From GCA-2688775 sp964524225 (GTDB lineage: Archaea > Nanobdellota > Nanobdellia > Woesearchaeales > GW2011-AR4): a stretch of DNA of 20,718 bases. Within the stretch, counting starts at the first letter, position 1; the number at the start of each line of letters is the position of its first letter. Where the stretch lies: NCBI GenBank assembly GCA_964524225.1, contig CAZGEW010000017.1:1-20718 (forward strand), given 5' to 3'. The position numbers were made by a program, and so were the translations under genes. Positions 1 through 6,854 of this stretch are shown here, piece after piece. Under the pieces are notes generated by a model. The model saw only the letters and a program-made list of their open reading frames with translations, did not search any database and was not told the origin of the DNA.

Positions 1-273
1 CAACCACGAGTGTGAGTTGTCTACAAGCCATAGTTTTATACTTTTATCCATGTATTTAAGGAGGAATACTGCCGAACTCCCAGTACCAGCACCAAAATCA
101 ACGACAATCTCGTCTTTATGGATTTTAGAGCGTACTATCCTGACTAATTCGTACATAGCCTCTTGCAACCATGAAGCATTAACAACAGCTTCATGAAAAG
201 CAGTTGCTCCCTTTGAAGCAGGCTTATCTGGACGCCAAGGCTTTATTTGATTAGATATTATTGATGCCATCAT
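1..273 (-). CDS. SAM-dependent methyltransferase, N-terminal 91 residues (partial)
   Basis: Only the first 91 codons lie in the window; the gene continues past base 1. Residues around 57-70 read VVDFGAGTGSSAVF, the glycine-rich motif I of class I (Rossmann-fold) S-adenosylmethionine-dependent methyltransferases, followed by LWLVDNS at about residue 83, where the acidic residue that binds the SAM ribose is expected. The start is ATG at 273; its ATGA overlaps the TGA stop of the upstream thiolase (270-272), which fixes the start and indicates translational coupling. It is the last visible gene of the minus-strand thiolase operon. The substrate cannot be read from this fragment. Fold assignment is fairly sure; a role in modifying a product of the operon is only inference from position. 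Confidence 0.75.
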   Translation of the reverse strand, partial: MMASIISNQIKPWRPDKPASKGATAFHEAVVNASWLQEAMYELVRIVRSKIHKDEIVVDFGAGTGSSAVFLLKYMDKSIKLWLVDNSHSWL

Positions 274-1403
274 CCCACCTTCTTCAATATATGCACAGTA
301 ACAGTACTTCCTGCTCCTCCAATATTTTGTGCAAGAGCATACTTAACATTGCTTACTTGCCTTTCTTGAGCCTCATTTCTCATTTGCTTTACTAACTCAT
401 AAATCTGGCTAATTCCAGTTGCACTTATAGGATGACCTTTTGCTTTCAAGCCACCACTTGTATTAACTGGTAGTTCTCCATTAAGATTAGTTATACCTTT
501 CCTAATCATCTCTTTTCCTTCACCTTTATTACAAAAGCCCAAATCTTCATAAGAAATAAGTTCAACTGGGGTGAAAGCATCATGAAGCTCTGCTATGTCT
601 ATGTCACTTGGCTTAATCCCAGCTTGGCTATATGCCTCTTGTGCAGCTAGCTTTGTAGCTTCCCATAATGTCATGTCATCTCTTTCAAAAGGAGCCAAGT
701 AATCAGACTCTTCTGCAGAACCTATAATCTCAACATCAGTTTTGTCTTTTGATAATATCAATGCAGATGCCCCATTTGCTGGAATACTGCAATCAAAAAG
801 TCTTAAGGGTGAAGCAACAACTGGAGAATTCTTTATATCTTCAAAAGAAACTTTTCTCTTATAAAACCTAGCTTTTGGATTAAGGTATGCATTTTGGTGG
901 TTTTTGTGAGCTACTAATGCAAAGTCATCTAATGTAACATGATGCATAAGCATATATTGTTGTGCAACAAGAGCATTTTCAGCTGGGAAATTCATTCCTT
1001 CAGTCTGCTCGTAAATTCTTTCAGTGCCCATCAACATTTCATCCGTAATCTTTTTGCTTATATTTGAAACCATCTTTTCAAATCCAACAACAAGTATATT
1101 ACTGTAATTGCCAGATTTTTGAAGTTTTATGGCAGTCCATAATGCAGTTCCACCTCCAGCACAACCAGCTGGCACTGTAATTATTGGAAGTTTTTTCTGA
1201 AATAAGCTGCTGATCATAGAAGCACTATGCCTTTGTCTTTCCCCATTGCTTAGAACGTCATTGTTTGAAAGCACAATTACATCTATGTTGTTCATTGACA
1301 TATCAGCTTCATTCAACGCCTCTAATGAAGATTCATAAACTAGATGGCTTGAAGCATCTTCCTGAATCCCAAATTTTGTCATGCCAACTCCTTTAATGTA
1401 CAC
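270..1403 (-). CDS. Thiolase-superfamily protein (archaeal acetyl-CoA acetyltransferase type), copy 1
   Basis: About 377 residues, normal for archaeal/SCP2-type thiolases. The nucleophilic cysteine lies in PAGCAGGG (about residue 81) and the catalytic histidine in GHPISATG (about 324). HDAF (about 273-276) matches the HDxF motif of SCP2-like thiolases with alanine in place of their cysteine, and the C-terminal AQNIGGAG has no cysteine. Family role: reversible condensation of acyl-CoAs, here probably cytosolic. The start is GTG at 1403, aligning with residue 1 of copy 2 (both continue xIKGVGMTKFG) and preceded by AAAGGTGG, a good Shine-Dalgarno site; an earlier in-frame TTG at 1409 lacks such support. 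It overlaps the end of the DUF35-DUF362 gene by 11 bp. A 239-bp segment is identical to copy 2. Real substrate unknown. Confidence 0.9.
   Translation of the reverse strand: MYIKGVGMTKFGIQEDASSHLVYESSLEALNEADMSMNNIDVIVLSNNDVLSNGERQRHSASMISSLFQKKLPIITVPAGCAGGGTALWTAIKLQKSGNYSNILVVGFEKMVSNISKKITDEMLMGTERIYEQTEGMNFPAENALVAQQYMLMHHVTLDDFALVAHKNHQNAYLNPKARFYKRKVSFEDIKNSPVVASPLRLFDCSIPANGASALILSKDKTDVEIIGSAEESDYLAPFERDDMTLWEATKLAAQEAYSQAGIKPSDIDIAELHDAFTPVELISYEDLGFCNKGEGKEMIRKGITNLNGELPVNTSGGLKAKGHPISATGISQIYELVKQMRNEAQERQVSNVKYALAQNIGGAGSTVTVHILKKVG
436..674. repeat. 239-bp direct repeat, copy A (inside thiolase copy 1)
   Basis: Every base from 436 to 674 equals 3010-3248, an offset of 2574. The first mismatches on either side are at 435 (a versus g at 3009) and 675 (g versus a at 3249). 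The tract encodes about 80 codons identical even at synonymous positions, covering HDAF and the start of the GHP motif. By my hand count the downstream flank (291-435) is about 85 percent identical, and the upstream flank diverges sharply. Confidence 0.95.
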
Positions 1404-2853
1404 TACCAACCACCTTTGACATAAGCTTAACCATTTTTGATTTTACTTTATCCAGAGGAGTTATTGACGGCTTTCCTTGCGTTGTAAGAAGTTTTTTTAA
1501 CAACACAAGTTGTTCAATTTCGTCAATCCCTTCATCAATTTTCTCTATCGGCTCGATTTTCATTTCATTTAGTTTATTAATTGCGCAGTCACCTAAAGCA
1601 ACTAATCTTTCTTTTCCATTCAGCATATCTCTTGTTAATACAGAGCCAATTACAAGGTTCAATTCTTGACCTCTTAAGCCTATAAGCTTTGAAGTTAGAC
1701 TATACATTTTGTTTAAACAAGCAGGGCAAGCCTTACCATCTATAACTTTTATATCAGGGTGTGGTGTCTCATGAATTAATGGCGGCTTTATTTGGTATTT
1801 TAATGCATCAATCTCGCCACCTACCACTTCAATATTCTTAGCGTCTATATTGCTTGAATTTATTACATAACTTGGAACATCAAGCATAGTTACTCTGCAA
1901 AATACACAGTCAAGTGCTGCAGGATTATTGCTAGCAAATACTAAATTTAAAAAGGCTGGTTCACCTAAAGTCAAAGGGCCTTGAGCTTGCATACCATTAG
2001 TTGCATCAGCAATTGTAAAAACATTAGGAATTACCTTAACTAATTTTGGAAGTATCTCGTCAATGCCATCAAAATACATTGCTCTTTGAGTTTTTTCATC
2101 AACTAATCTTGATAAGTTTTCTAAAGCGCCAGAAATTCCAAGCTGGAAGTTTGTTTTCATAATTGGTGTGTTTATAATTTTTCTGTTTAAGGCTTCTTTA
2201 TACACTTTGAATGTGTAACCACCAGCTTGTATCTCTTCAAAAGGGCCTTTCGATATATCAACAAAGCTAATATCATGCTTTTTGCATATCTCTAAAATAC
2301 CGGCTTTAGAGGCAGCATCGACAACATCTAAACCAATCAAAGCTTGCTCTGCAACAATAATATTCTTATTTTCAATGCCATGCTCAAGCAATAATTGAAT
2401 TAGTGCATTTAAGAACTCTTGATTTGTGTTGACAGCTTGATAAGCATAAGCTGGGGCTATTATACTTGGTTTTATTAAAATCCTATCATCTTGATCTAAG
2501 TCTATGCCATTAAGAAGCTCTATCGCTTCTTTTATTGCCTCATAAATATCATATTTTACTTTTACAACAGCAACCGCATCTTTTGTTTTTGCTCTTTCTT
2601 CTAGATAAGTGTCTCCAATTTTATAATCTTTCATTGTTTTTTTTGGGACTCTATTGCCATGCTCATCTTCCAGAAGAAGTATATTATAAGGTATTACAGG
2701 ATGCATTGGAGATGCTATAGACACTTTTGTTATTCCAGTAACCTTTATTTTCGTACCTTTTTGCTTTGTAATATTGCCTTTACAATAAACACATTTTTCA
2801 ATTGGATATATCCATTTTTTATTGCACTTTTCACATATCCATCTGATTATCAT
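1393..2853 (-). CDS. DUF35 zinc-ribbon/OB module fused to a DUF362 domain
   Basis: 486 residues. Residues 7-24 contain C-x2-C-x10-C-x2-C, a rubredoxin-like zinc ribbon, followed by a small beta-rich OB-like part to about residue 85; together this is the DUF35 architecture that bridges thiolase and HMG-CoA synthase in archaea. Residues about 95-370 match DUF362: ILIKPSI near 125, KTNFQLGISGALENLSRL near 233-250, and a late AALDCVFCR with two cysteines (316, 319). A third part carries CPAC (376-379) and GDC (420-422), possible metal or redox ligands. The ATG at 2853 overlaps the stop of thiolase copy 2 (ATGA), so the two are translationally coupled. The natural reading is a thiolase-docking protein carrying a DUF362 catalytic or scaffold domain. 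DUF362 function is not established, so the reaction is unknown. Confidence 0.8.
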   Translation of the reverse strand: MIIRWICEKCNKKWIYPIEKCVYCKGNITKQKGTKIKVTGITKVSIASPMHPVIPYNILLLEDEHGNRVPKKTMKDYKIGDTYLEERAKTKDAVAVVKVKYDIYEAIKEAIELLNGIDLDQDDRILIKPSIIAPAYAYQAVNTNQEFLNALIQLLLEHGIENKNIIVAEQALIGLDVVDAASKAGILEICKKHDISFVDISKGPFEEIQAGGYTFKVYKEALNRKIINTPIMKTNFQLGISGALENLSRLVDEKTQRAMYFDGIDEILPKLVKVIPNVFTIADATNGMQAQGPLTLGEPAFLNLVFASNNPAALDCVFCRVTMLDVPSYVINSSNIDAKNIEVVGGEIDALKYQIKPPLIHETPHPDIKVIDGKACPACLNKMYSLTSKLIGLRGQELNLVIGSVLTRDMLNGKERLVALGDCAINKLNEMKIEPIEKIDEGIDEIEQLVLLKKLLTTQGKPSITPLDKVKSKMVKLMSKVVGSVH

Positions 2854-3965
2854 TTTTTTAGTATATGCACACTAACAGTGCTTCCTGCTCCTCCAATATT
2901 TTGTGCAAGAGCATATTTTACATTATTGACCTGTCTTTCTCCTGCTTCATTTCTCATCTGTTTTACTAACTCATAAATTTGTGAAATGCCAGTTGCACTT
3001 ATAGGATGGCCTTTTGCTTTCAAGCCACCACTTGTATTAACTGGTAGTTCTCCATTAAGATTAGTTATACCTTTCCTAATCATCTCTTTTCCTTCACCTT
3101 TATTACAAAAGCCCAAATCTTCATAAGAAATAAGTTCAACTGGGGTGAAAGCATCATGAAGCTCTGCTATGTCTATGTCACTTGGCTTAATCCCAGCTTG
3201 GCTATATGCCTCTTGTGCAGCTAGCTTTGTAGCTTCCCATAATGTCATATCTTCGCTTTCAAAAGCTGATAGTCTATCTACATATAGGCTTGAGCCTACC
3301 AACTCAATATCAGTTTTATCTTTTGTTAATATTGCGGCAGCCGCACCGTTAACAGATAAACTGCAATCAAAAAGCCTTAAAGGAGAAGCTACAACTGGGG
3401 ATTTTTTTATCTGCTTTAGTGTAACCTCCTTCTTATAAAATCTAGCCTTAGGGTTTAAGTAAGCGTTTTGGTGGTTTTTATACGCAACCAAAGCAAAATC
3501 ATTTAATGTAGCGTTATACTTAAGCATATATTGCTGTGCCACAAGGGCATTTTCTGCTGGAAAATTTAGCCCTTCACTTTGTTCATAGATTCTTTCAGCA
3601 GCCATCATAATCTCATCTGTGACAGTAATTGAATTATTTGTTAATAATCTTTCGACCCCTACAACTAATATGTTATTGTAATCTAACTTATTAGCTGTCC
3701 ATATAGCTACCCCGCCTCCACCACAAACAGCCGTAGAAGTCAAAATAGGAATTTTCTTCTTAAAAATGCTGCTCAATATTGAGGAAAACAGTCTTTGTCT
3801 TTCACCATTGCTTTCAGTATCAATTGTTGAGACAACAATTGCATCAATATTGAGTATAGAGGTATTGGCATCTTCCAAGGCTTCAAGGGTAGCCTCATAA
3901 ACAAGCTCTTGACTTGTAGCTTGCTGTGCTCCAAACTTAGTCATGCCAACTCCTTTAATAAACAT
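2850..3965 (-). CDS. Thiolase-superfamily protein (archaeal acetyl-CoA acetyltransferase type), copy 2
   Basis: 371 residues, a paralogue of the thiolase at 270-1403. The likely nucleophile is Cys81 in TAVCGGGG and the catalytic histidine is His320 in GHPISATG; HDAF at 270-273 and AQNIGGAG near 354 repeat the features of copy 1. Residues 240-319 are encoded by DNA identical to copy 1, whereas the N-terminal two thirds are clearly diverged. The ATG at 3965 is preceded by AGGTGATTCT; this Shine-Dalgarno site is formed partly by the last codons and stop (AAT AGG TGA) of the upstream dehydratase gene. The stop overlaps the start of the DUF35-DUF362 gene. Two different subunits flanking one docking protein suggest a heteromeric complex or two substrate specificities (inference). 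Confidence 0.9.
   Translation of the reverse strand: MFIKGVGMTKFGAQQATSQELVYEATLEALEDANTSILNIDAIVVSTIDTESNGERQRLFSSILSSIFKKKIPILTSTAVCGGGGVAIWTANKLDYNNILVVGVERLLTNNSITVTDEIMMAAERIYEQSEGLNFPAENALVAQQYMLKYNATLNDFALVAYKNHQNAYLNPKARFYKKEVTLKQIKKSPVVASPLRLFDCSLSVNGAAAAILTKDKTDIELVGSSLYVDRLSAFESEDMTLWEATKLAAQEAYSQAGIKPSDIDIAELHDAFTPVELISYEDLGFCNKGEGKEMIRKGITNLNGELPVNTSGGLKAKGHPISATGISQIYELVKQMRNEAGERQVNNVKYALAQNIGGAGSTVSVHILKK
3010..3248. repeat. 239-bp direct repeat, copy B (inside thiolase copy 2)
   Basis: Perfect partner of 436-674, in the same orientation. The abrupt edges inside two diverged paralogues are the signature of gene conversion. Recombination between the copies would delete or duplicate the DUF35-DUF362 gene between them. 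Confidence 0.95.
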
Positions 3966-3969
3966 AGAA

Positions 3970-4461
3970 TCACCTATTAGTGTATTTGGCCCTAAACTCA
4001 GCCTTATTAACTATCGCTACCATCAACAAAGCTTCTGCGACTAAGACATCTTCAACTGATGCCTTTCCTTTTAGAATAGCACCTCTTTCATCTTGAGCTA
4101 TTAAGTCAATCTCAAATTTAATTTGATCGCCTGGGAATATTGGAGCAATAAATTTAACTTCCTTTAATTTGTAGGCAAGTATGTCCTTTTCTTGATGATT
4201 AGCGATATTGCTTCTAACTAAGAGTGTAGCTGCTTGTCCAATACCCTCAACAGTTAAAGCCCCAGGCATAATAGGGAAGTCAACAAAATGACCCTTAAAA
4301 AAATCTTCATTGCCAGATAAATACTTTGTAGCTATTATTTTGTTATTAGTTAAGCTTATTACTTTATCTAAAAATAAAAAAGGCTCGTCATATGGTATGA
4401 TTTTTTTGATATCCCCCACATTAATTTCTCCTTTCTCCTTGAGTTCTTCAATTGTAACCAT
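3970..4461 (-). CDS. FabZ-like hotdog dehydratase
   Basis: 163 residues from the start chosen here. The sequence follows (3R)-hydroxyacyl-ACP dehydratases of the FabZ type: IKKIIPYDEPFLFLDKV near the N-terminus, then GHFVDFPIMPGALTVEGIGQ with the catalytic His58 and Glu72. Family reaction: removal of water from a 3-hydroxyacyl thioester to give the trans-2-enoyl product. An in-frame ATG at 4476 adds five residues, but the TATA box at 4484-4493 is only about 12 bases from it and about 27 from the ATG at 4461, which fits a leaderless mRNA starting at 4461. It is the first gene of the thiolase operon, with four bases before the next start. No acyl carrier protein gene is visible, so a CoA-bound substrate is plausible (inference). 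Confidence 0.85.
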   Translation of the reverse strand: MVTIEELKEKGEINVGDIKKIIPYDEPFLFLDKVISLTNNKIIATKYLSGNEDFFKGHFVDFPIMPGALTVEGIGQAATLLVRSNIANHQEKDILAYKLKEVKFIAPIFPGDQIKFEIDLIAQDERGAILKGKASVEDVLVAEALLMVAIVNKAEFRAKYTNR

Positions 4462-4483
4462 GCAAGAAAGCCTCATTAATCGC

Positions 4484-4493
4484 TATTTAAATA
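4484..4493 (-). promoter_or_regulatory. TATA box of the dehydratase/thiolase operon
   Basis: TATTTAAATA is preceded on the minus strand by AAAGT, resembling a BRE plus TATA. Its centre lies about 27 bases upstream of the ATG at 4461, the spacing expected when the transcript begins at the start codon. Confidence 0.6.
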
Positions 4494-4573
4494 ACTTTCT
4501 ATCTATTATCAGATACATATTATTAGATATACATATTTTAATATATTAATTATACTATATAAATAGCAAAAAG

Positions 4574-4583
4574 TATTTATAAA
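4574..4583 (+). promoter_or_regulatory. TATA box of the TOPRIM gene
   Basis: TATTTATAAA is centred about 29 bases before the ATG at 4608. Together with 4484-4493 it makes the 4462-4607 gap a divergent promoter region. Confidence 0.55.
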
Positions 4584-4607
4584 TGGAAAATTTATATAGT
4601 ACGAATC

Positions 4608-4961
4608 ATGGATAAGATGGAAGAGCTATACGATTTTATTGAAAAAATAAAGAGCTCAAATATATTGGTTATAGTAGAAGGCAAAAAGGATAAGGCTGCA
4701 TTGCAAAAATTCAACATTACAAATATTGTTGAGTTGAGCAAAAAACCGTTGTTTCAAATTATTGAAGAAATATCAAGTTTGCATAAGGAATGTATTATTC
4801 TTACAGATTTAGACAGTGAAGGAAAGCTTCTATACTCAAAATTAAACTCTCAGCTTCAGAATAATGGTGTAAAGATAAATAATAAATTTAGAGAATTTTT
4901 ATTTAGATACACAAGGCTAAGGCAAATAGAAGGTCTTTGTACTTATTTAGAAGCCCACTAA
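4608..4961 (+). CDS. Small TOPRIM-domain protein (UPF0292-like)
   Basis: 117 residues and essentially nothing but a TOPRIM domain. ILVIVEGKKDKAAL (19-32) carries the conserved glutamate (Glu24) and IILTDLDSEGK (63-73) the DxD pair (Asp67, Asp69), the Mg2+-binding residues shared by topoisomerases, DnaG primases, OLD nucleases and RecR. Stand-alone archaeal TOPRIM proteins of this size form a widespread, poorly characterised family; a role in nucleic-acid processing is inferred from the fold. The TATA box sits about 29 bases upstream, so the mRNA is probably leaderless. Its last 15 bases overlap the convergent htpX gene, so full-length transcripts of the two would be antisense at their 3' ends. 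Confidence 0.8.
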   Translation: MDKMEELYDFIEKIKSSNILVIVEGKKDKAALQKFNITNIVELSKKPLFQIIEEISSLHKECIILTDLDSEGKLLYSKLNSQLQNNGVKINNKFREFLFRYTRLRQIEGLCTYLEAH

Positions 4962-5846
4962 CCTTCTAATCCTTTCATTTATATCAGGATGTGTAGAGAA
5001 TAAGCTATTTATTCTTCCTTTAAAAGTCCTCAACGGGTTCTCAATAAATAAATGTGCAGTTGCTTTGTTGGCTGCTTCAACTAATGGTTCTTTATCATCC
5101 CTTATCTTTTTCAATGCGTTAGCCAATCCTTGTGGATTTCTTGAAAGGAAAGCACCATCAGCATCTGCAAGAAACTCTCTTTTTCTGCTAACAGCAAGCT
5201 TGATTAGTTGAGCTATTAAAGGTGCTAAGATTGCTAAAATAAGCCCAACCAAGATTATAATAACTAAAATCACACCCCCTCCTCTTGAGCTTCTTTTACT
5301 TCTTCCATAAAATATGCTCCTCAAAAACATATCACTCAGTAAAGTGATTACCCCAACAAGAACAACAACAAACATCATCATCCTAATGTCATAATTTCTC
5401 ACATGTGCAAGTTCATGTGCTATGACACCTTCTAATTCATCTCTTTTAAGCCTTGTAATTGCACCGGTTGTTACAGTTATGGATGCGTGTTCTGGACTAC
5501 GACCAGTTGCAAAAGCATTAATTGCGCTATCTTCAATAACATATATTTTTGGAGTTGATGCGCCTGCTGCAATTGCTAAGCCTTCAACTGTATTAACAAG
5601 ATGAGGATATTTTTTCCTGTCAGCCGGAACAGCATGACTCATTTTTAATATCATTTTGTCTCCTGAATAAAAACTGATTAGTGTCATTATTGTTGAGAAT
5701 ATAATTGCAAAAGCCACTCCAATAAAAGCATCACCAAAATATAAGCCAAAAGCATAGCCTAAAAATCCAATGATAATAAAGAAAATTGTAATTAAGGCTA
5801 TTGATTTTCTTTTGTTTGAAGAGATGTGTTCGTATAATGTGGACAT
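4947..5846 (-). CDS. htpX: HtpX-like membrane zinc metalloprotease (M48)
   Basis: 299 residues. HELAH at 144-148 is the HExxH zinc site and Glu224 in REFLAD is the expected third ligand. Hydrophobic segments at about 15-35, 40-60, 157-177 and 190-212 would place the protease domain at the cytoplasmic face of the membrane. The conserved TPKIYVIEDSAINAFATG stretch (98-115) is typical of HtpX. The family degrades damaged or misfolded membrane proteins. The gene starts five bases after a small two-helix membrane protein and follows lemA on the same strand; LemA/HtpX pairing is common in archaea and bacteria and points to membrane quality control. The 3' end overlaps the convergent TOPRIM gene. 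Confidence 0.92.
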   Translation of the reverse strand: MSTLYEHISSNKRKSIALITIFFIIIGFLGYAFGLYFGDAFIGVAFAIIFSTIMTLISFYSGDKMILKMSHAVPADRKKYPHLVNTVEGLAIAAGASTPKIYVIEDSAINAFATGRSPEHASITVTTGAITRLKRDELEGVIAHELAHVRNYDIRMMMFVVVLVGVITLLSDMFLRSIFYGRSKRSSRGGGVILVIIILVGLILAILAPLIAQLIKLAVSRKREFLADADGAFLSRNPQGLANALKKIRDDKEPLVEAANKATAHLFIENPLRTFKGRINSLFSTHPDINERIRRLVGF

Positions 5847-5851
5847 TTTTA

Positions 5852-6118
5852 TTATTTAGTGTTATAATTTAACCACAATTTTTTGAAAAAAGGTAATGTT
5901 AAAGTAGATAACATAAAAGCGATTGCAGGGACAATTGCATTTAACCACGGTTTTGTAACTTTAATTACTTGAAGATAAAAGCCAATTGCAAGGTAAGTAA
6001 ACAAAGTAAGCAAAAATCTTCTAGAATGACTTAACTCCCAAGCTTTATCTAATTCAACTTTTTTATTTCTTCTTTCTATATTTCTAACTATACTTTCTAA
6101 CTCTTTTAAACTAGTCAT
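5852..6118 (-). CDS. Small two-helix membrane protein, unknown function
   Basis: 88 residues. The first 35 are charged (LESIVRNIERRNKKVELDKAW) and probably form a cytoplasmic amphipathic or coiled helix. Two hydrophobic segments follow (about 36-54 and 60-76), then a short basic tail. It lies between lemA and htpX, five bases before htpX, so it is probably cotranslated with the protease. I do not recognise a named family. The position suggests an accessory factor or substrate adaptor for HtpX, but that rests on context only. A promoter-like TTGATTAATAATC lies about 20-25 bases upstream of its ATG, just after a hairpin, so it may also be transcribed independently of lemA. Confidence 0.65.
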   Translation of the reverse strand: MTSLKELESIVRNIERRNKKVELDKAWELSHSRRFLLTLFTYLAIGFYLQVIKVTKPWLNAIVPAIAFMLSTLTLPFFKKLWLNYNTK

Positions 6119-6142
6119 TATTAATAAAAATGATTATTAATC

Positions 6143-6176
6143 AAAAAATTTTAACAGCTCCGTTGTTAAATTTTTT
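6143..6176. repeat. AT-rich palindrome between lemA and the small membrane protein gene
   Basis: The arms AAAAAATTTTAACA (6143-6156) and TGTTAAATTTTTT (6164-6176) pair with one bulged base around the loop GCTCCGT. The inner TTTAACAGC / GTTAAATTT sequence recurs as the perfect palindrome at 14075-14105. On the minus strand it would be transcribed directly after lemA and could act as a terminator or processing hairpin; it also sits immediately upstream of a TATA-like sequence for the next gene. Confidence 0.7.
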
Positions 6177-6181
6177 GTTGT

Positions 6182-6736
6182 TTAAAACTCTACTTTAACA
6201 GGTTTCTTTTCAACTTCTTCAGACTTAAAAAATTCCCTTTCCTTCAAATTCATCATATTTGCAATTATATTGCTCGGAAATTGCTGTATTTTGTTGTTCA
6301 AGGCCATAACATTATCATTATAGAACTGCCTTGAAAATGCTATTTTACTTTCGGTGCCTGACAATTCCTCTTGAAGCAACTTAAAGTTTTCAGAAGCTTG
6401 TAGTTTAGGGTAGCGCTCAGAAACTGCAAAGATTGTCTTTAATGCATTTGTAATTGCATCGCTTGCTTTTGCCTTTTGGCTCATTGAACCAGAGACTAGC
6501 TGGGATCTCATCTTGGTTATTTCTGTCAATACGCCTTTCTCATGTTTCATGTATCCTTTAACAGTATTGACAAGATTGGGTATTAAATCATATCTTCTCT
6601 TTAATTGTACATCAATCTGGCTCCATGCATTACTCACCCTATTTCTAAGGACTATTAATCTATTAAATGTTAGAATTATATATAAAGTTATTAATGCCAA
6701 AATTCCTATAATAACCCAAAATGCAACATTTGCCAT
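6182..6736 (-). CDS. lemA: LemA family protein
   Basis: 184 residues from ATG 6736. One N-terminal membrane helix (about 3-24) is followed by a long helical domain with the LemA signature RNRVSNAWSQIDVQLKRRYDLIPNLV, conserved with little change in bacteria and archaea, and FNDNV/FPSNIIA-like blocks near the C-terminus (YNDNVMALNNKIQQFPSN). Upstream in-frame GTG and TTG codons exist, but GAAGTGAT placed six bases before ATG 6736 is a suitable Shine-Dalgarno site, and a TATA box at about 6775-6784 would start the transcript near 6755. LemA function is unresolved; it is repeatedly found next to HtpX, as here, and is thought to take part in envelope stress or membrane remodelling. Confidence 0.9.
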   Translation of the reverse strand: MANVAFWVIIGILALITLYIILTFNRLIVLRNRVSNAWSQIDVQLKRRYDLIPNLVNTVKGYMKHEKGVLTEITKMRSQLVSGSMSQKAKASDAITNALKTIFAVSERYPKLQASENFKLLQEELSGTESKIAFSRQFYNDNVMALNNKIQQFPSNIIANMMNLKEREFFKSEEVEKKPVKVEF

Positions 6737-6816
6737 TATAATCACTTCTTTAACCACCAAATGATATTTTATTGTATTTATAAAAGTTTGTAAAAATTAG
6801 AATGAAACCAAAAAAG

Positions 6817-6825
6817 TTATAAATA
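6817..6825 (+). promoter_or_regulatory. TATA box of the PCNA gene
   Basis: TTATAAATA preceded by AAAAAG, resembling BRE plus TATA. The centre is about 34 bases before the ATG at 6855, predicting a short leader that includes the G-run GGGGG just before the start. Confidence 0.55.
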
Positions 6826-6854
6826 AATAGTATTAACTTCTTTTTGGGGGCAAA

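Noticed and set aside
436..3248. Thiolase duplication as an assembly artefact
   Set aside because: The flanks of the identical tract differ between copies and both genes are intact with distinct neighbours, so a real duplication with gene conversion is the simpler reading, though long reads would settle it.
2535..3438. Plus-strand open frames of 61-105 codons opposite the thiolase and DUF362 genes
   Set aside because: They are antisense shadows of well-supported genes, have no domain-like sequence and no promoter or ribosome site.
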